From HGM04593 sp045630965 (GTDB taxonomy: Bacteria > Bacteroidota > Bacteroidia > Bacteroidales > Bacteroidaceae), in the NCBI GenBank assembly GCA_045630965.1, contig JAZQTU010000030.1:1-64000 (forward strand): a stretch of 64,000 nucleotides of DNA, given 5' to 3'. The position numbers were made by a program, and so were the translations under genes. Each line of letters opens with the position of its first letter. Positions within the stretch are counted from its first letter, which is position 1. A model generated the notes under the pieces. It was not told where the DNA came from. It ran no database searches and saw nothing but the letters and a program-made list of their open reading frames with translations. Positions 1-9,147 of the stretch are shown here, piece by piece.

Positions 1-12
1 TTTTCGAAAGAA

Positions 13-1038
13 TTACCCGATGGAAACGCGCGAATAAGCAGGTTTGTCTATTGAGCAAAACTCCTTATCCACATATTTATAATATCCAGTAATTGCAATC
101 ATCGCGGCATTGTCAGTTGTATATCCAAATTTGGGGATATATACATTCCATTTATAGCGTTTTGCATGATCGAGAAAAGCATTGCGCAAACCCGTATTAG
201 CCGATACGCCACCCGCCACAGCAACTTCCTTAATACCAAGCTCTTTTGAAGCAAGACGCAACTTTTTCATCAAGATATCTACAATTGTAGCCTCGAGAGA
301 AGCTGCAAGATCTTCTTTATTTTGCTCGATGAAATCAAGATTTTCTTTCAGCCTATCACGCAAGAAATAAAGAAATGAAGTTTTCAATCCACTAAAGCTA
401 TAGTCATATCCTCCGATATTTGGCTTACTAAAAGTAAAAGCCTTTGGGTTACCTTGGCGAGCCAAGCGATCAATGATAGGACCTCCCGGATAACCTAACC
501 CCATGACCTTTGAACACTTATCAATAGCCTCACCTGCTGCATCATCAATAGTCTGTCCTATCACTTCCATATCATTATAGGCCTTCACGAGCACAATTTG
601 CGAATTACCACCTGACACTAGCAAGCAAAGGAAGGGATATTGAGGAGTTTCTTTTTTCACATCAGGTTCTTGTATAAAGTGGGCTAACACATGGCCTTGC
701 AAATGATTAACATCAATCATAGGCACACCCAACGAACGAGCAAAGCCCTTGGCAAATGACACACCCACAAGCAGAGAACCCATCAAACCCGGGCCACGCG
801 TAAAAGCAACAGCAGAGATATCCTCCTTTGCAATACCTGCTTTCTTAATAGCCTGATCTACCACGGGAACTATATTCAGTTCATGAGCACGAGAAGCCAA
901 CTCTGGCACCACTCCACCATAACTCTCATGCACTGCCTGACTGGCTGTAACATTAGACAACAACTCCCCATTCTTGATCACAGCCGCAGAGGTATCGTCA
1001 CACGAAGACTCTATACCCAATATAATAATATCTTTCAT
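13..1038 (-). CDS. tsaD: tRNA N6-threonylcarbamoyladenosine transferase TsaD
   Basis: Catalytic subunit of the cytoplasmic t6A machinery. It transfers the threonylcarbamoyl group onto A37 of ANN-decoding tRNAs, working with TsaB and TsaE in bacteria. The 341-residue product has family length. Visible features are the N-terminal ESSCDDT segment (residues 10-16), the metal-ligand pair H112/H116 in HLQGH, glycine-rich substrate segments, and a C-terminal TTDNAAM segment with the conserved Asp. The frame stays open upstream to 1104, but that extension would run through a good promoter at 1064-1071, so the ATG at 1038 (MKDIIILG) is preferred. It lies downstream of pgm in the same direction but behind a terminator, so it probably has its own transcript. 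Confidence 0.96.
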   Translation of the reverse strand: MKDIIILGIESSCDDTSAAVIKNGELLSNVTASQAVHESYGGVVPELASRAHELNIVPVVDQAIKKAGIAKEDISAVAFTRGPGLMGSLLVGVSFAKGFARSLGVPMIDVNHLQGHVLAHFIQEPDVKKETPQYPFLCLLVSGGNSQIVLVKAYNDMEVIGQTIDDAAGEAIDKCSKVMGLGYPGGPIIDRLARQGNPKAFTFSKPNIGGYDYSFSGLKTSFLYFLRDRLKENLDFIEQNKEDLAASLEATIVDILMKKLRLASKELGIKEVAVAGGVSANTGLRNAFLDHAKRYKWNVYIPKFGYTTDNAAMIAITGYYKYVDKEFCSIDKPAYSRVSIG

Positions 1039-1063
1039 CTTCAGCACACTTAGTAAGATAGTG

Positions 1064-1071
1064 CAAAAGTA
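1064..1071 (-). promoter_or_regulatory. Bacteroidales -7 box (TACTTTTG) for tsaD
   Basis: Reading the minus strand, TACTTTTG matches the TAnnTTTG -7 consensus of the Bacteroidota primary sigma factor. It lies about 25 bp upstream of the chosen tsaD start, giving a 5' leader of roughly 20 nt. Confidence 0.6.
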
Positions 1072-1151
1072 AGCAAAAAAGTTCGCCCTACAAAATAGAA
1101 ACACAACTCTTTAGAAATCCAACATTCATCAAGCCATCCTTTACCACTAAA

Positions 1152-1185
1152 AAAGATGGGACAACCTTAAAGGCGTCCCATCTTT
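1152..1185 (-). terminator. Rho-independent terminator after pgm
   Basis: Perfect 11-bp inverted repeat (arms 1152-1162 and 1175-1185, AAAGATGGGAC and its complement). On the minus strand it is followed by a T-run. It lies just past the pgm stop and before the tsaD promoter. Confidence 0.8.
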
Positions 1186-1221
1186 CGATAACAAATTAAA
1201 CTTATTCTTTCAACAATGTAT

Positions 1222-2961
1222 TTAGATACCCAAAGACTTCTTCATTGCTTCAATCTTAGCCGCAGCCTTTGCATCAGCCTCGAGATATTCGCCACGAGTA
1301 GCCATGGTACCCTTAGCCTCCATATAGAACTTAATCTTAGGCTCAGTTCCAGAGGGACGCACTGACACCTTACCACCATCAGCAGTGAAGTACTGGAGCA
1401 CGTTAGATGTTTCGGGCATATCAAGCTTGATCACATTACCTTCGCCATCACGTGCCTCAAGGCTCTTAAAGTCCTTGCTGCATACGATGGGGCTACCAGC
1501 CATCTCACGAGGAGGATTAGCACGGAAGTTTTCCATCATCTGCTTAATCTCATCTGCACCACTCTTACCAGGCTTCACAACACTGATAGCTACCTCCTTA
1601 GAGAAGCCATACTCAACATAGATATCCATCAACATCTGATAGAGGCTCTTGCCGTTATCCTTTGCCCATGCAGCAACCTCTGCAGCAAGGCTACAAGCTG
1701 AAACAGAGTCCTTATCACGGCAGAAGTCCTCAGCCAGGAAGCCGAAACTCTCCTCACCACCACCGATATATTTTGCAATACCTTCATTATCACGAATAAC
1801 CTTAGCAATCCACTTGAAACCGGTATAGCAGTCGTACATCTTGATATTGTTCTTTTCAGCAATCTCCTTGATAACCTCTGTTGTAACGATTGTCTTTACA
1901 ACGAACTCATCACCTGTCATCTTACCCAAAGCACGATACTGTGTGATGATATAATAGAGGAATATCAAACAGGTCTGGTTACCATTAACGATAACCCACT
2001 CTCCCTTGTCATCCTTACAAGCAATAGCCAAACGGTCAGCATCAGGGTCTGAAGCAAGAACAAGATCTGCATCAATTTCCTTTGCAAGGTTGATTGCCAT
2101 TGTCATCGCCTCAGGATTTTCAGGGTTAGGAGAAACTACTGTAGGGAAGTTTCCATCCTTAACCATCTGCTCTTCTACGCAATGTATATTCTCAAAGCCC
2201 CACTGACGCAATGAAGCAGGAATCATTACACGACCGCAACCGTGGATAGGAGTATAAACAATCTTCAAGTCCTTATGACGGGCAATCACGTCTGGAGCAA
2301 TTGAGAGAGTCTGCACCTCATCAAGGAATACTTTGTCAACATCTTCACCGATTACCTCGATAAGAGCTGGATTACCGACGAACTTGATATCTTCAACCTT
2401 CACATTCTCGACATTCTTGATAGTGTTAACGTCGTGTGGAGCGAGCATCTGTGCACCATCATCCCAATAAGCCTTATAACCGTTATACTCTTTTGGGTTG
2501 TGGCTTGCAGTGATGTTGACACCGCTCTGACAACCGAGGTGACGGATTGCGAATGAGATTTCCGGAGTAGGACGCAAATCCTCGAACAGATAAACCTTGA
2601 TACCGTTTGCCGAGAAAATGTTTGCTGCAATTTCAGCGAACAGACGGCTGTTGTTTCTACAGTCATGACCTACAACAACTGATATCTGCTCCATATCCTT
2701 GAAGCATTCGTTGAGGTAGTTTGCCAAACCCTGAGTAGCCTTACCGACTGTATAGATGTTCATACGGTTGCTTCCGGCACCCATGATACCACGCAAACCT
2801 CCGGTTCCGAACTCAAGTTCACGATAAAAAGCATCGATAAGAGGAGTCTTGTCCTCATTGTCAAGCATTGCCTGAACCTCTTTGCGTGTCTCTTCGTCAT
2901 AATTAGGAGAAAGCCACTCTGTAGCCTTTTCCGTTACCATTTTAATCAATTCCTGATCCAT
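1222..2961 (-). CDS. phosphoglucomutase/phosphomannomutase (alpha-D-phosphohexomutase)
   Basis: Interconverts sugar 1- and 6-phosphates (probably glucose and/or mannose phosphates), feeding glycogen and nucleotide-sugar synthesis. The 579 residues match the long PGM2-type branch of the superfamily. All four signature sites are present: the phosphoserine loop TASHNP (151-156, Ser153), the metal loop DPDADR, the sugar-specificity loop GGEESFG, and the phosphate-binding RPSGTEPKIKFY near the C terminus. Substrate preference cannot be read from the sequence. It is a distinct paralog of the glmM gene at 58003-59391. It sits last in a leftward series after two secreted peptidases, with a possible own promoter at 3024-3031. 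Confidence 0.93.
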   Translation of the reverse strand: MDQELIKMVTEKATEWLSPNYDEETRKEVQAMLDNEDKTPLIDAFYRELEFGTGGLRGIMGAGSNRMNIYTVGKATQGLANYLNECFKDMEQISVVVGHDCRNNSRLFAEIAANIFSANGIKVYLFEDLRPTPEISFAIRHLGCQSGVNITASHNPKEYNGYKAYWDDGAQMLAPHDVNTIKNVENVKVEDIKFVGNPALIEVIGEDVDKVFLDEVQTLSIAPDVIARHKDLKIVYTPIHGCGRVMIPASLRQWGFENIHCVEEQMVKDGNFPTVVSPNPENPEAMTMAINLAKEIDADLVLASDPDADRLAIACKDDKGEWVIVNGNQTCLIFLYYIITQYRALGKMTGDEFVVKTIVTTEVIKEIAEKNNIKMYDCYTGFKWIAKVIRDNEGIAKYIGGGEESFGFLAEDFCRDKDSVSACSLAAEVAAWAKDNGKSLYQMLMDIYVEYGFSKEVAISVVKPGKSGADEIKQMMENFRANPPREMAGSPIVCSKDFKSLEARDGEGNVIKLDMPETSNVLQYFTADGGKVSVRPSGTEPKIKFYMEAKGTMATRGEYLEADAKAAAKIEAMKKSLGI

Positions 2962-3023
2962 AATACTATATTATTTGTATATATACAACAGATTGTATGC
3001 TCAAAAAATATTTATAAGTATCG

Positions 3024-3031
3024 CAAAAATA
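3024..3031 (-). promoter_or_regulatory. possible -7 box (TATTTTTG) for pgm
   Basis: Minus-strand TATTTTTG fits TAnnTTTG and sits in the pgm-C69 gap about 60 bp upstream of the pgm start. The surrounding sequence is very AT-rich, so chance occurrence is possible. Confidence 0.4.
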
Positions 3032-3074
3032 ATATTTTATCTGAATAAAACGAAATATTTACAATTTGTTTGAA

Positions 3075-4721
3075 TTATTTTACTTCAGGAACAAGATATC
3101 GCTCTCCGGTTTCCTCTGCAATTCTTTTCCAGAACTCTTTTGTATATCCAGGACGTACAATTTCACCGGCAAGTCCGGTATTGGAACGCTGAATCTTTCC
3201 GCCGACTTCCTTCTTCACTACAAAGTCATTATATTTTACAATAACCTTCTCGCCGAACTTTTTCCATTCAGCCAAAACTGTTTCCGCACTGCTGCATGTA
3301 AAATCCGTAAGAATCTTAACCGCACGTTTGGGAGAATCAGTTATCGCATCAAGAGCATCGGCCTCAACAGAACGGCTTTGTTCAAATACTCTATTTTCCA
3401 GTTCACCCTGCACCGAGCGCATATCATCTATAACCATTGAATATTTGGGATATATCATGTTCGACACCCAATTGAACACCCAGAATGAAGAGTTCCATGA
3501 AAACTCGACAGGGTCGGCATAGCGTTCAGAATAACAATCGGGAACCGATGTTGCACAACAATATACAGGAGTATATACAACCATGTTGGCATCATCTGTT
3601 CCGAACCACATCACACCACCAACAGCATCTGGCATAAAAGAACGCAACTGAGCTATAAATGTAAATGCTGTCTGGAATGTTGAAATCGGACGCTCATTAA
3701 AGTACTCTTTACCATCAACCTCACAGCTCAATGGAGATACACGGTAAGGCATCTTGAACGGACCGGCTCCCAAATCTCCGGTTATGTCAAAAGGTGTTCC
3801 TTCATAATGGTCACGCATTCCTTTCTGCATATCCTGCAATGAAACAGGAGCCTTAGGCTTGAAATATAACGGCATGGGCTCAGCTGTTGCATCACCGGCA
3901 GCCCATGCTATATATTTACTCATGTCTGCATCGGCAAACATATTGAAGAAACTCCAGACACGCGCATCGCAATAGCGAAGGCCTCCAAAATCGGCAGGAC
4001 AATATGCTGCAGCAAAATCAAAGTCTGCATCAGTCCCCTTGTAATATCCCATTTTACGGGCAAATTTTATAACATCTTTTGAATAAAGGACATTCTCCTT
4101 GTCTTTCATATCGAATTTACGGATTCGAGCCTGATTGGCATGAGCCGATATACAATCATCTGGAATACGGACAGCCACCCAAACAGCACCCTTCTCCTTG
4201 CTTCCTTTACCAATAAGTTCAAGAATCCACGCTTCATCAGGGTCGGCAATTGAAAAGCTCTCACCACTGCTGTAATAGCCGTACTTTTGAACAAGAGAGG
4301 TCATGACATCAATAGCCTCACGAGCAGTTCTGGAGCGCTGAAGGGCAATATACATAAGACTGCCATAATCTATTATGCCGGTTGTATCAACCAGTTCCTC
4401 ACGTCCGCCGAATGTTGTCTCTGCAATAGCAACCTGATGTTCGTTTATGTTGCCTATCACATTATATGTAACACGTGCTTCGGGTATCCTTCCAAGGAAC
4501 ACGCCCGTATCCCAGTCATAAACATCCCTCATCGCACCTTCGGGATGAACAGCTGCTGGGAAATGAGCCAAAAAACCACTCATTCCGTAACTATCCGCAC
4601 TGTATGATATAAATACCGAACCGTCCTTTGACGCTTTTTTACCTACAATAAAATTTGTACATGCACTGGCTGACACTATATACAACAACAGCACAGACAA
4701 ACTAAAAACAATTCTTTTCAT
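3075..4721 (-). CDS. C69-family dipeptidase (secreted Ntn-hydrolase)
   Basis: Secreted dipeptidase of the C69 (U34) family, relatives of Lactobacillus PepD and of acid ceramidase-type Ntn hydrolases; it would split short peptides outside the cytoplasm. A hydrophobic signal segment (about residues 4-20) ends exactly before Cys21, followed by TNFIVG and GSVF. In this family the Cys exposed by processing is the nucleophile. The 548-residue length fits the Bacteroidota members, which are longer than the Lactobacillus enzyme. It starts 18 bp after the M23 peptidase stop, so the two are probably co-transcribed. Substrate is not predictable from sequence. Confidence 0.88.
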   Translation of the reverse strand: MKRIVFSLSVLLLYIVSASACTNFIVGKKASKDGSVFISYSADSYGMSGFLAHFPAAVHPEGAMRDVYDWDTGVFLGRIPEARVTYNVIGNINEHQVAIAETTFGGREELVDTTGIIDYGSLMYIALQRSRTAREAIDVMTSLVQKYGYYSSGESFSIADPDEAWILELIGKGSKEKGAVWVAVRIPDDCISAHANQARIRKFDMKDKENVLYSKDVIKFARKMGYYKGTDADFDFAAAYCPADFGGLRYCDARVWSFFNMFADADMSKYIAWAAGDATAEPMPLYFKPKAPVSLQDMQKGMRDHYEGTPFDITGDLGAGPFKMPYRVSPLSCEVDGKEYFNERPISTFQTAFTFIAQLRSFMPDAVGGVMWFGTDDANMVVYTPVYCCATSVPDCYSERYADPVEFSWNSSFWVFNWVSNMIYPKYSMVIDDMRSVQGELENRVFEQSRSVEADALDAITDSPKRAVKILTDFTCSSAETVLAEWKKFGEKVIVKYNDFVVKKEVGGKIQRSNTGLAGEIVRPGYTKEFWKRIAEETGERYLVPEVK

Positions 4722-4739
4722 AGTCTGTTATTTATAATT

Positions 4740-6431
4740 TCAATATTCAATTTCTTTCTCAAAGAGTGCTTTATTTCCACACTCGTCAACAACTTGAAGA
4801 CTCAATGAATGTTTTCCGCGCGCGACCTTCTCGCGTTTCATATCCAATGTGAATGCGGAATTCTTGCTGTTATATTCAAAAAGTATAAACTCACCGTCCA
4901 AAGTTCCGCGGAATGACTTCAATGAAGTCTCCTTATCTTCAAATGACAACACGACTTTTCCCTCTTTCATCCAAGCATCCTCACCGAGAGGAGAAAGCAA
5001 TGGAGGTACAGTATCAATAGCCACGTCGTATGAATCGAGAACGGTTATTGGAGCTGTAATCCATCCTTCTTCAAACACACCACCTATGGATGAAGTGTCA
5101 TCATATTCAAAATGACGTATATAAAGTTTTGATTTGTCAACCGGCAAATCATTTCCAAGCCAAAAAGAAATTTTTGAACCCTTCAGCATTGGATATACAG
5201 AATCGGTCAGATTATATTTCCATGACAATCCACTACCCTCCTGCAATTTTATATCAAGGAAGAGATCATCAAACAACACCCCCTTCGGAACTTCAAGCCT
5301 CATGCCAAGATGCTCCACCCTGTTGTTTGCACTGCTATACAACACATGTGTACTTTTGGGCAATGCTACAGCACCGCATCTTTTACCACGAACAACGAAT
5401 GTACATGAACTTGAGTTGCCATGATAATCACTCAGGCATAACTCCACATTATAGTCACGTTCTTCGTCAACCGTCAACCAACCACCATTCTTGCAAAAGT
5501 CAATTGCCCTCAACGGATTGTTGGACTCAACATACAGTTTCTGATACCATTCATTGTTGAAATACATACGCCCATAATCTATCCAGGCATTTATCAACAG
5601 GTTTTCATCAAACGAAAAGTTATCCATTACAGAATTGAAGAGAGTATCGCCATCAACAATCAGATTTATCCTGTACACCCCATACTTATTGTTGGTACCA
5701 TCCATGTAATCAAGCGCCCTCACGCCAAAAGCGACTTCCCCCCATGCCTCGATTACTTCCGCAATACCATCATTTACCACATCATATGCACGCGATTTAC
5801 CACTCTCAAAAACTGCACCCTTGCCGCGCTTTGAATACACAGACAAAGAGTGCGCCTTTGGAGGACGGGTATCAATTAACAGTTCCTTATAAACAGCCAT
5901 TGGATCATACAATTCATTTCCTTCAGAATCGCGAATCTCAAAATGGAGATGCGGCCCGAACGAATATCCGCTATTTCCTGCGTAAGCCAGGAAATCTCCT
6001 CTTTTCACACGGAATTCAGACGGTGCAAACCATAAATTGGCTTTGAAAGTTTCATTTTTATATTGATAGCTTCTAACACGCCTTTCAATGCCGGCCGGGA
6101 AACGGTCGAGATGAGCATATACTGTCATATAACCGTTGGCATGCATCACATAAAGTGCATTGCCATAACCTCCCGGAGTGACAGAAGCACGGCATACATA
6201 ACCGTCGGCAACACATATAATAGGTTTTCCGACAACGCCCTGTGTCTTGAAGTCCACACCTGAATGAAAATGGTCTGTACGCAATTCCCCAAAATTTCCG
6301 CTCAAGAACAACGGAAAATCAAAAGGAGCGACAAAAAGGCTGTCACACAATTGCGCAGAAGAGCACAAACTATGTACACACAACAAAAATAATATTAAAA
6401 AGCGCTGTATTTTATTCTGCATTATATTCAA
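4740..6431 (-). CDS. M23-family metallopeptidase (LytM-like, secreted)
   Basis: Probable cell-wall or envelope endopeptidase. The N terminus has a hydrophobic signal segment (about residues 10-26; the second Met at 6422 is an equally good start). The M23 domain follows at once, with the zinc motif HSGVD (H56 and D60), a GYGNALYVMHANGY core and HLHFEI supplying the HxH ligands. The C-terminal two thirds (from about residue 200) has no motif I recognise and looks like beta-sandwich substrate or partner-binding domains. The total of 563 residues is long for an M23 enzyme, a common Bacteroidota architecture. It is 18 bp upstream of both the C69 gene and 18 bp downstream of a glycosyltransferase gene. 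Confidence 0.9.
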   Translation of the reverse strand: MNIMQNKIQRFLILFLLCVHSLCSSAQLCDSLFVAPFDFPLFLSGNFGELRTDHFHSGVDFKTQGVVGKPIICVADGYVCRASVTPGGYGNALYVMHANGYMTVYAHLDRFPAGIERRVRSYQYKNETFKANLWFAPSEFRVKRGDFLAYAGNSGYSFGPHLHFEIRDSEGNELYDPMAVYKELLIDTRPPKAHSLSVYSKRGKGAVFESGKSRAYDVVNDGIAEVIEAWGEVAFGVRALDYMDGTNNKYGVYRINLIVDGDTLFNSVMDNFSFDENLLINAWIDYGRMYFNNEWYQKLYVESNNPLRAIDFCKNGGWLTVDEERDYNVELCLSDYHGNSSSCTFVVRGKRCGAVALPKSTHVLYSSANNRVEHLGMRLEVPKGVLFDDLFLDIKLQEGSGLSWKYNLTDSVYPMLKGSKISFWLGNDLPVDKSKLYIRHFEYDDTSSIGGVFEEGWITAPITVLDSYDVAIDTVPPLLSPLGEDAWMKEGKVVLSFEDKETSLKSFRGTLDGEFILFEYNSKNSAFTLDMKREKVARGKHSLSLQVVDECGNKALFEKEIEY

Positions 6432-6449
6432 TTTTCATTTTACCGATAA

Positions 6450-7454
6450 TCAACCACGTCCAAACAATTTACGCAAACGGAAATATATATTTTCGACAAA
6501 GGAGAATAGTTTATACGAACGGAATGGGAAATACCCCAATTTGAGCTTCAAAGAAATAGGAATGCGAAATCTCTCAACAGTCTTCAACATCTCTTTTATA
6601 TGTATTTCAATCTCTTTGCACTCCTGTTTTGTAAAGACATTATAATTTGAATAATAAAACCAATAAGCATCTACAATATTAAGCCACCTGTAAGTTTCAT
6701 ACATATTCATAATCTTTTCAGACTCTTTGATACGGCCTTTTTTCACCTCCGATATCAATGTGCGTTTCATGTTAAGATTAGCATCCATGTGGTCAAATCT
6801 TCTGATAGAAACACTGTTGGTCATAGAACCGGAATGCTTTCTATAAAAGTAAACGCCATTGGAAAAAACCACCTTCCGCGAGTACAAATAATGAATATGA
6901 GTAGTATTGTCATCACTATACAAACGGCATGAAGAGTCGTACGGAAAAATTTTGTGAATAGATGTCCTTATCATGTATAAACCGTGTATATTCCAAGACA
7001 AAGACAATTCAAAAGCCTCTTCGCCTGTAAGTGTTTTTTTCTTTATATTGTTACAGAAAGACTCAATTCTATCTTCATCCTGATAATACAACCGCAAATC
7101 AAACAGACAGCAGTCTATGTCATCCTCTGCAGTTATTGAAATGTATGCTTTTTCTATGGCATCATTTTCCAACCAATCATCACTGTCAAGCATCATTACG
7201 AACTCTCCGTTTGCAATTTTCAACCCCTCATTCCGGGCTATTGCTTGACCACTATTTTCCTGTAGACGTATTACTTCAATTCTTTTGTCCAATCTGGCAT
7301 ATTTATCCAATATTTCTGCTGAAGAATCTGTACTACAATCGTCAATACAAATAATCTGTATATCACGTAAACTTTGCGAACATACAGTTTCAAGACATTG
7401 TTTAAGATATCTCTCGGAGTTATATACGGCAATCAAAACGGAAACTTTACTCAT
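6450..7454 (-). CDS. family 2 glycosyltransferase
   Basis: GT-A fold glycosyltransferase that would add a sugar to a surface glycan at the inner membrane face. The N terminus is typical: VSVLIAVYN, the nucleotide-binding DDCSTDSS, the acceptor-side RNEGLKIANGE, and the metal-binding LDSDDW. The 334-residue protein has a variable, basic, aromatic-rich C-terminal half that may touch the membrane. Its start overlaps the 3' end of the flippase gene by 8 bp, indicating translational coupling, so it most likely acts on the glycan that the flippase exports. Sugar specificity is unknown. Confidence 0.9.
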   Translation of the reverse strand: MSKVSVLIAVYNSERYLKQCLETVCSQSLRDIQIICIDDCSTDSSAEILDKYARLDKRIEVIRLQENSGQAIARNEGLKIANGEFVMMLDSDDWLENDAIEKAYISITAEDDIDCCLFDLRLYYQDEDRIESFCNNIKKKTLTGEEAFELSLSWNIHGLYMIRTSIHKIFPYDSSCRLYSDDNTTHIHYLYSRKVVFSNGVYFYRKHSGSMTNSVSIRRFDHMDANLNMKRTLISEVKKGRIKESEKIMNMYETYRWLNIVDAYWFYYSNYNVFTKQECKEIEIHIKEMLKTVERFRIPISLKLKLGYFPFRSYKLFSFVENIYFRLRKLFGRG

Positions 7455-8970
7455 ACCCTCTGATTTTATGTCTAAACTTACAGACTAGACGTTTAATTAA
7501 TTGTGTACCCACCCCCAGATAACGGTATGACAGATAAAGAGAACACATTAAGACCAATATATTAATCACAATGCCAAGACATATCGTTGCATAAGAAAAT
7601 ATACATACAGACACAGCCAAAAGCAAAAGCTGGAGTAAATATATCTTTATGAGCCTAAATTCGAATCTAAACTTATACTTTATAGCATAATATGTCAGAA
7701 TCAATATAAAATCAAATAGTCCTGCCAACGAAAGGGCAATTCCGACCCCAGCCAATCCGTTTCGATAAAAAGCAAAAGGTATTGCCAAAGCGATAAATAC
7801 ATCATACAAAAATTCAGCAATAAGGTATGTTTTGGAATCACCTTTTGCTAAAGCCAAATATGCAATAGGCAATGTCAGGGCCTTGAAGAACATGTAAAAA
7901 GCACCATAGACAACCATTGGTGCAGACTGCATAAACTCATTCGTATAAAGCAATGGTACAATTATAGGAATAAGCAATATTTCAAGCATCAACAAAGGAG
8001 CCATCAGCAATACGCATACTTCTATTTGCCTATTAACCATAGAATTAATCTTACTGACATCATTATCCAATGAAGAAAGACGAGGAAAGTAGTCTGCTTC
8101 AACCGCCGCAAACAATAATGCGCCAATATTTGTTATAAGAAAATATCCTGCATTAAACAATCCGACACTCCCCATACCACCATGATTCTGTATATAGGAT
8201 AAAATTATATAATCCGCCCCTTGTCCAAAAATACCAGCAAGAACAAAAGCCACTCCTAATTTAACCATTGGAGCACCTGATTTGAGAGACCTGAGCGTAA
8301 CCATTGTATAACGCCATGGAACCACCTTCGAAGAGTAATACAAATGTATCGCCAACGCAACTGCATTACTCAACAGTAAAGAGCAAAGCACACCACTAAT
8401 CCCCCAGGCAAGATACAGTGGCACGGAAACAGCCAACGTCCCCAATGCTGAAAACACAGAAATTACTGCAACTTTTTTAAGTTGCTTCATTCCCTTGAGT
8501 ATTGCAATTTCTCCTCCTGTTACAGCCATCATTGCAACCACCAAAGAAAGAAGACTGAATTCGGCTGTATAATCGAAATTTTCAAATGTCCACAGACTGA
8601 GCCACGGAGACAACATTATACACACAAAGAATCCAAGCATAGCTGTCAGTAGACTCCATGTGCGCACTGTACAAACATATTCATTCAAACTTTTCGCATC
8701 AGCATCACCCATCAATTCCGCAACATGCTTGACAGCACTGAATGAGATTCCAAAGTTTGTAGCTTGACTTATAAGCCCCGTAACTTTATTATAAATACCT
8801 ATAAGACCAATACCTGAAGTACCCAAAAAAAAGGCCGCGACTTTATTTCTTATAAGACCTATAAGCATATTGACACCTTGCACACCACCAAACAGTCCTG
8901 TATATTTGACTATATGGTCATATGCATTTTCGTCTTCTTTGGTATTTCCAATCACCTCTTTTTCTGTCAT
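7447..8970 (-). CDS. polysaccharide flippase, O-antigen translocase type (MATE/MOP superfamily)
   Basis: Integral membrane protein expected to flip undecaprenyl-linked glycan units across the inner membrane. The protein of about 507 residues has around 12-14 hydrophobic segments, with an N-terminal KYTGLFGGVQGVNMLIGLIR pattern typical of Bacteroidota O-antigen translocases. The open frame extends to 9015, but that extension reaches the promoter at 9013-9020, so the Met at 8970 (MTEKEV) is chosen. It is the first gene of a leftward unit with a GT2 gene and faces three rightward glycosyltransferase genes across a 177-bp divergent promoter region. Confidence 0.88.
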   Translation of the reverse strand: MTEKEVIGNTKEDENAYDHIVKYTGLFGGVQGVNMLIGLIRNKVAAFFLGTSGIGLIGIYNKVTGLISQATNFGISFSAVKHVAELMGDADAKSLNEYVCTVRTWSLLTAMLGFFVCIMLSPWLSLWTFENFDYTAEFSLLSLVVAMMAVTGGEIAILKGMKQLKKVAVISVFSALGTLAVSVPLYLAWGISGVLCSLLLSNAVALAIHLYYSSKVVPWRYTMVTLRSLKSGAPMVKLGVAFVLAGIFGQGADYIILSYIQNHGGMGSVGLFNAGYFLITNIGALLFAAVEADYFPRLSSLDNDVSKINSMVNRQIEVCVLLMAPLLMLEILLIPIIVPLLYTNEFMQSAPMVVYGAFYMFFKALTLPIAYLALAKGDSKTYLIAEFLYDVFIALAIPFAFYRNGLAGVGIALSLAGLFDFILILTYYAIKYKFRFEFRLIKIYLLQLLLLAVSVCIFSYATICLGIVINILVLMCSLYLSYRYLGVGTQLIKRLVCKFRHKIRGYE

Positions 8971-9012
8971 ACCAGTTCTACGGGAACAAATATTCTTAAT
9001 TATAAGATAATG

Positions 9013-9020
9013 CAAACTTA
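9013..9020 (-). promoter_or_regulatory. -7 box (TAAGTTTG) for the flippase unit
   Basis: Minus-strand TAAGTTTG fits TAnnTTTG and lies about 43 bp upstream of the flippase start, within the divergent glycan-locus promoter region. Confidence 0.55.
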
Positions 9021-9098
9021 CACATAAAAAATGAATTTACAGCGTAAAATAAATTAAATAAATTACAGCAAATTATCGTTATTTACAGACATATTTAG

Positions 9099-9106
9099 TA
9101 TCTTTG
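9099..9106 (+). promoter_or_regulatory. -7 box (TATCTTTG) for the rightward glycosyltransferase operon
   Basis: TATCTTTG is an exact TAnnTTTG match 41 bp before the first glycosyltransferase start. It is back to back with the flippase promoter, about 80 bp away. Confidence 0.65.
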
Positions 9107-9147
9107 TATCAGCCACAATACTAAAGACAAGCCAACTCAACAAAGAG

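Noticed and set aside
4659..4661. C69 dipeptidase Cys21 as a lipoprotein attachment site.
   Set aside because: The residues before it (SASAC) lack the hydrophobic -3 position of a lipobox, and this Cys is the expected N-terminal nucleophile of the family.
5090..5560. Plus-strand open frame of 156 codons inside the M23 peptidase gene.
   Set aside because: Antisense shadow of a clear gene, His/Cys-rich composition typical of antisense translation, no start signals.
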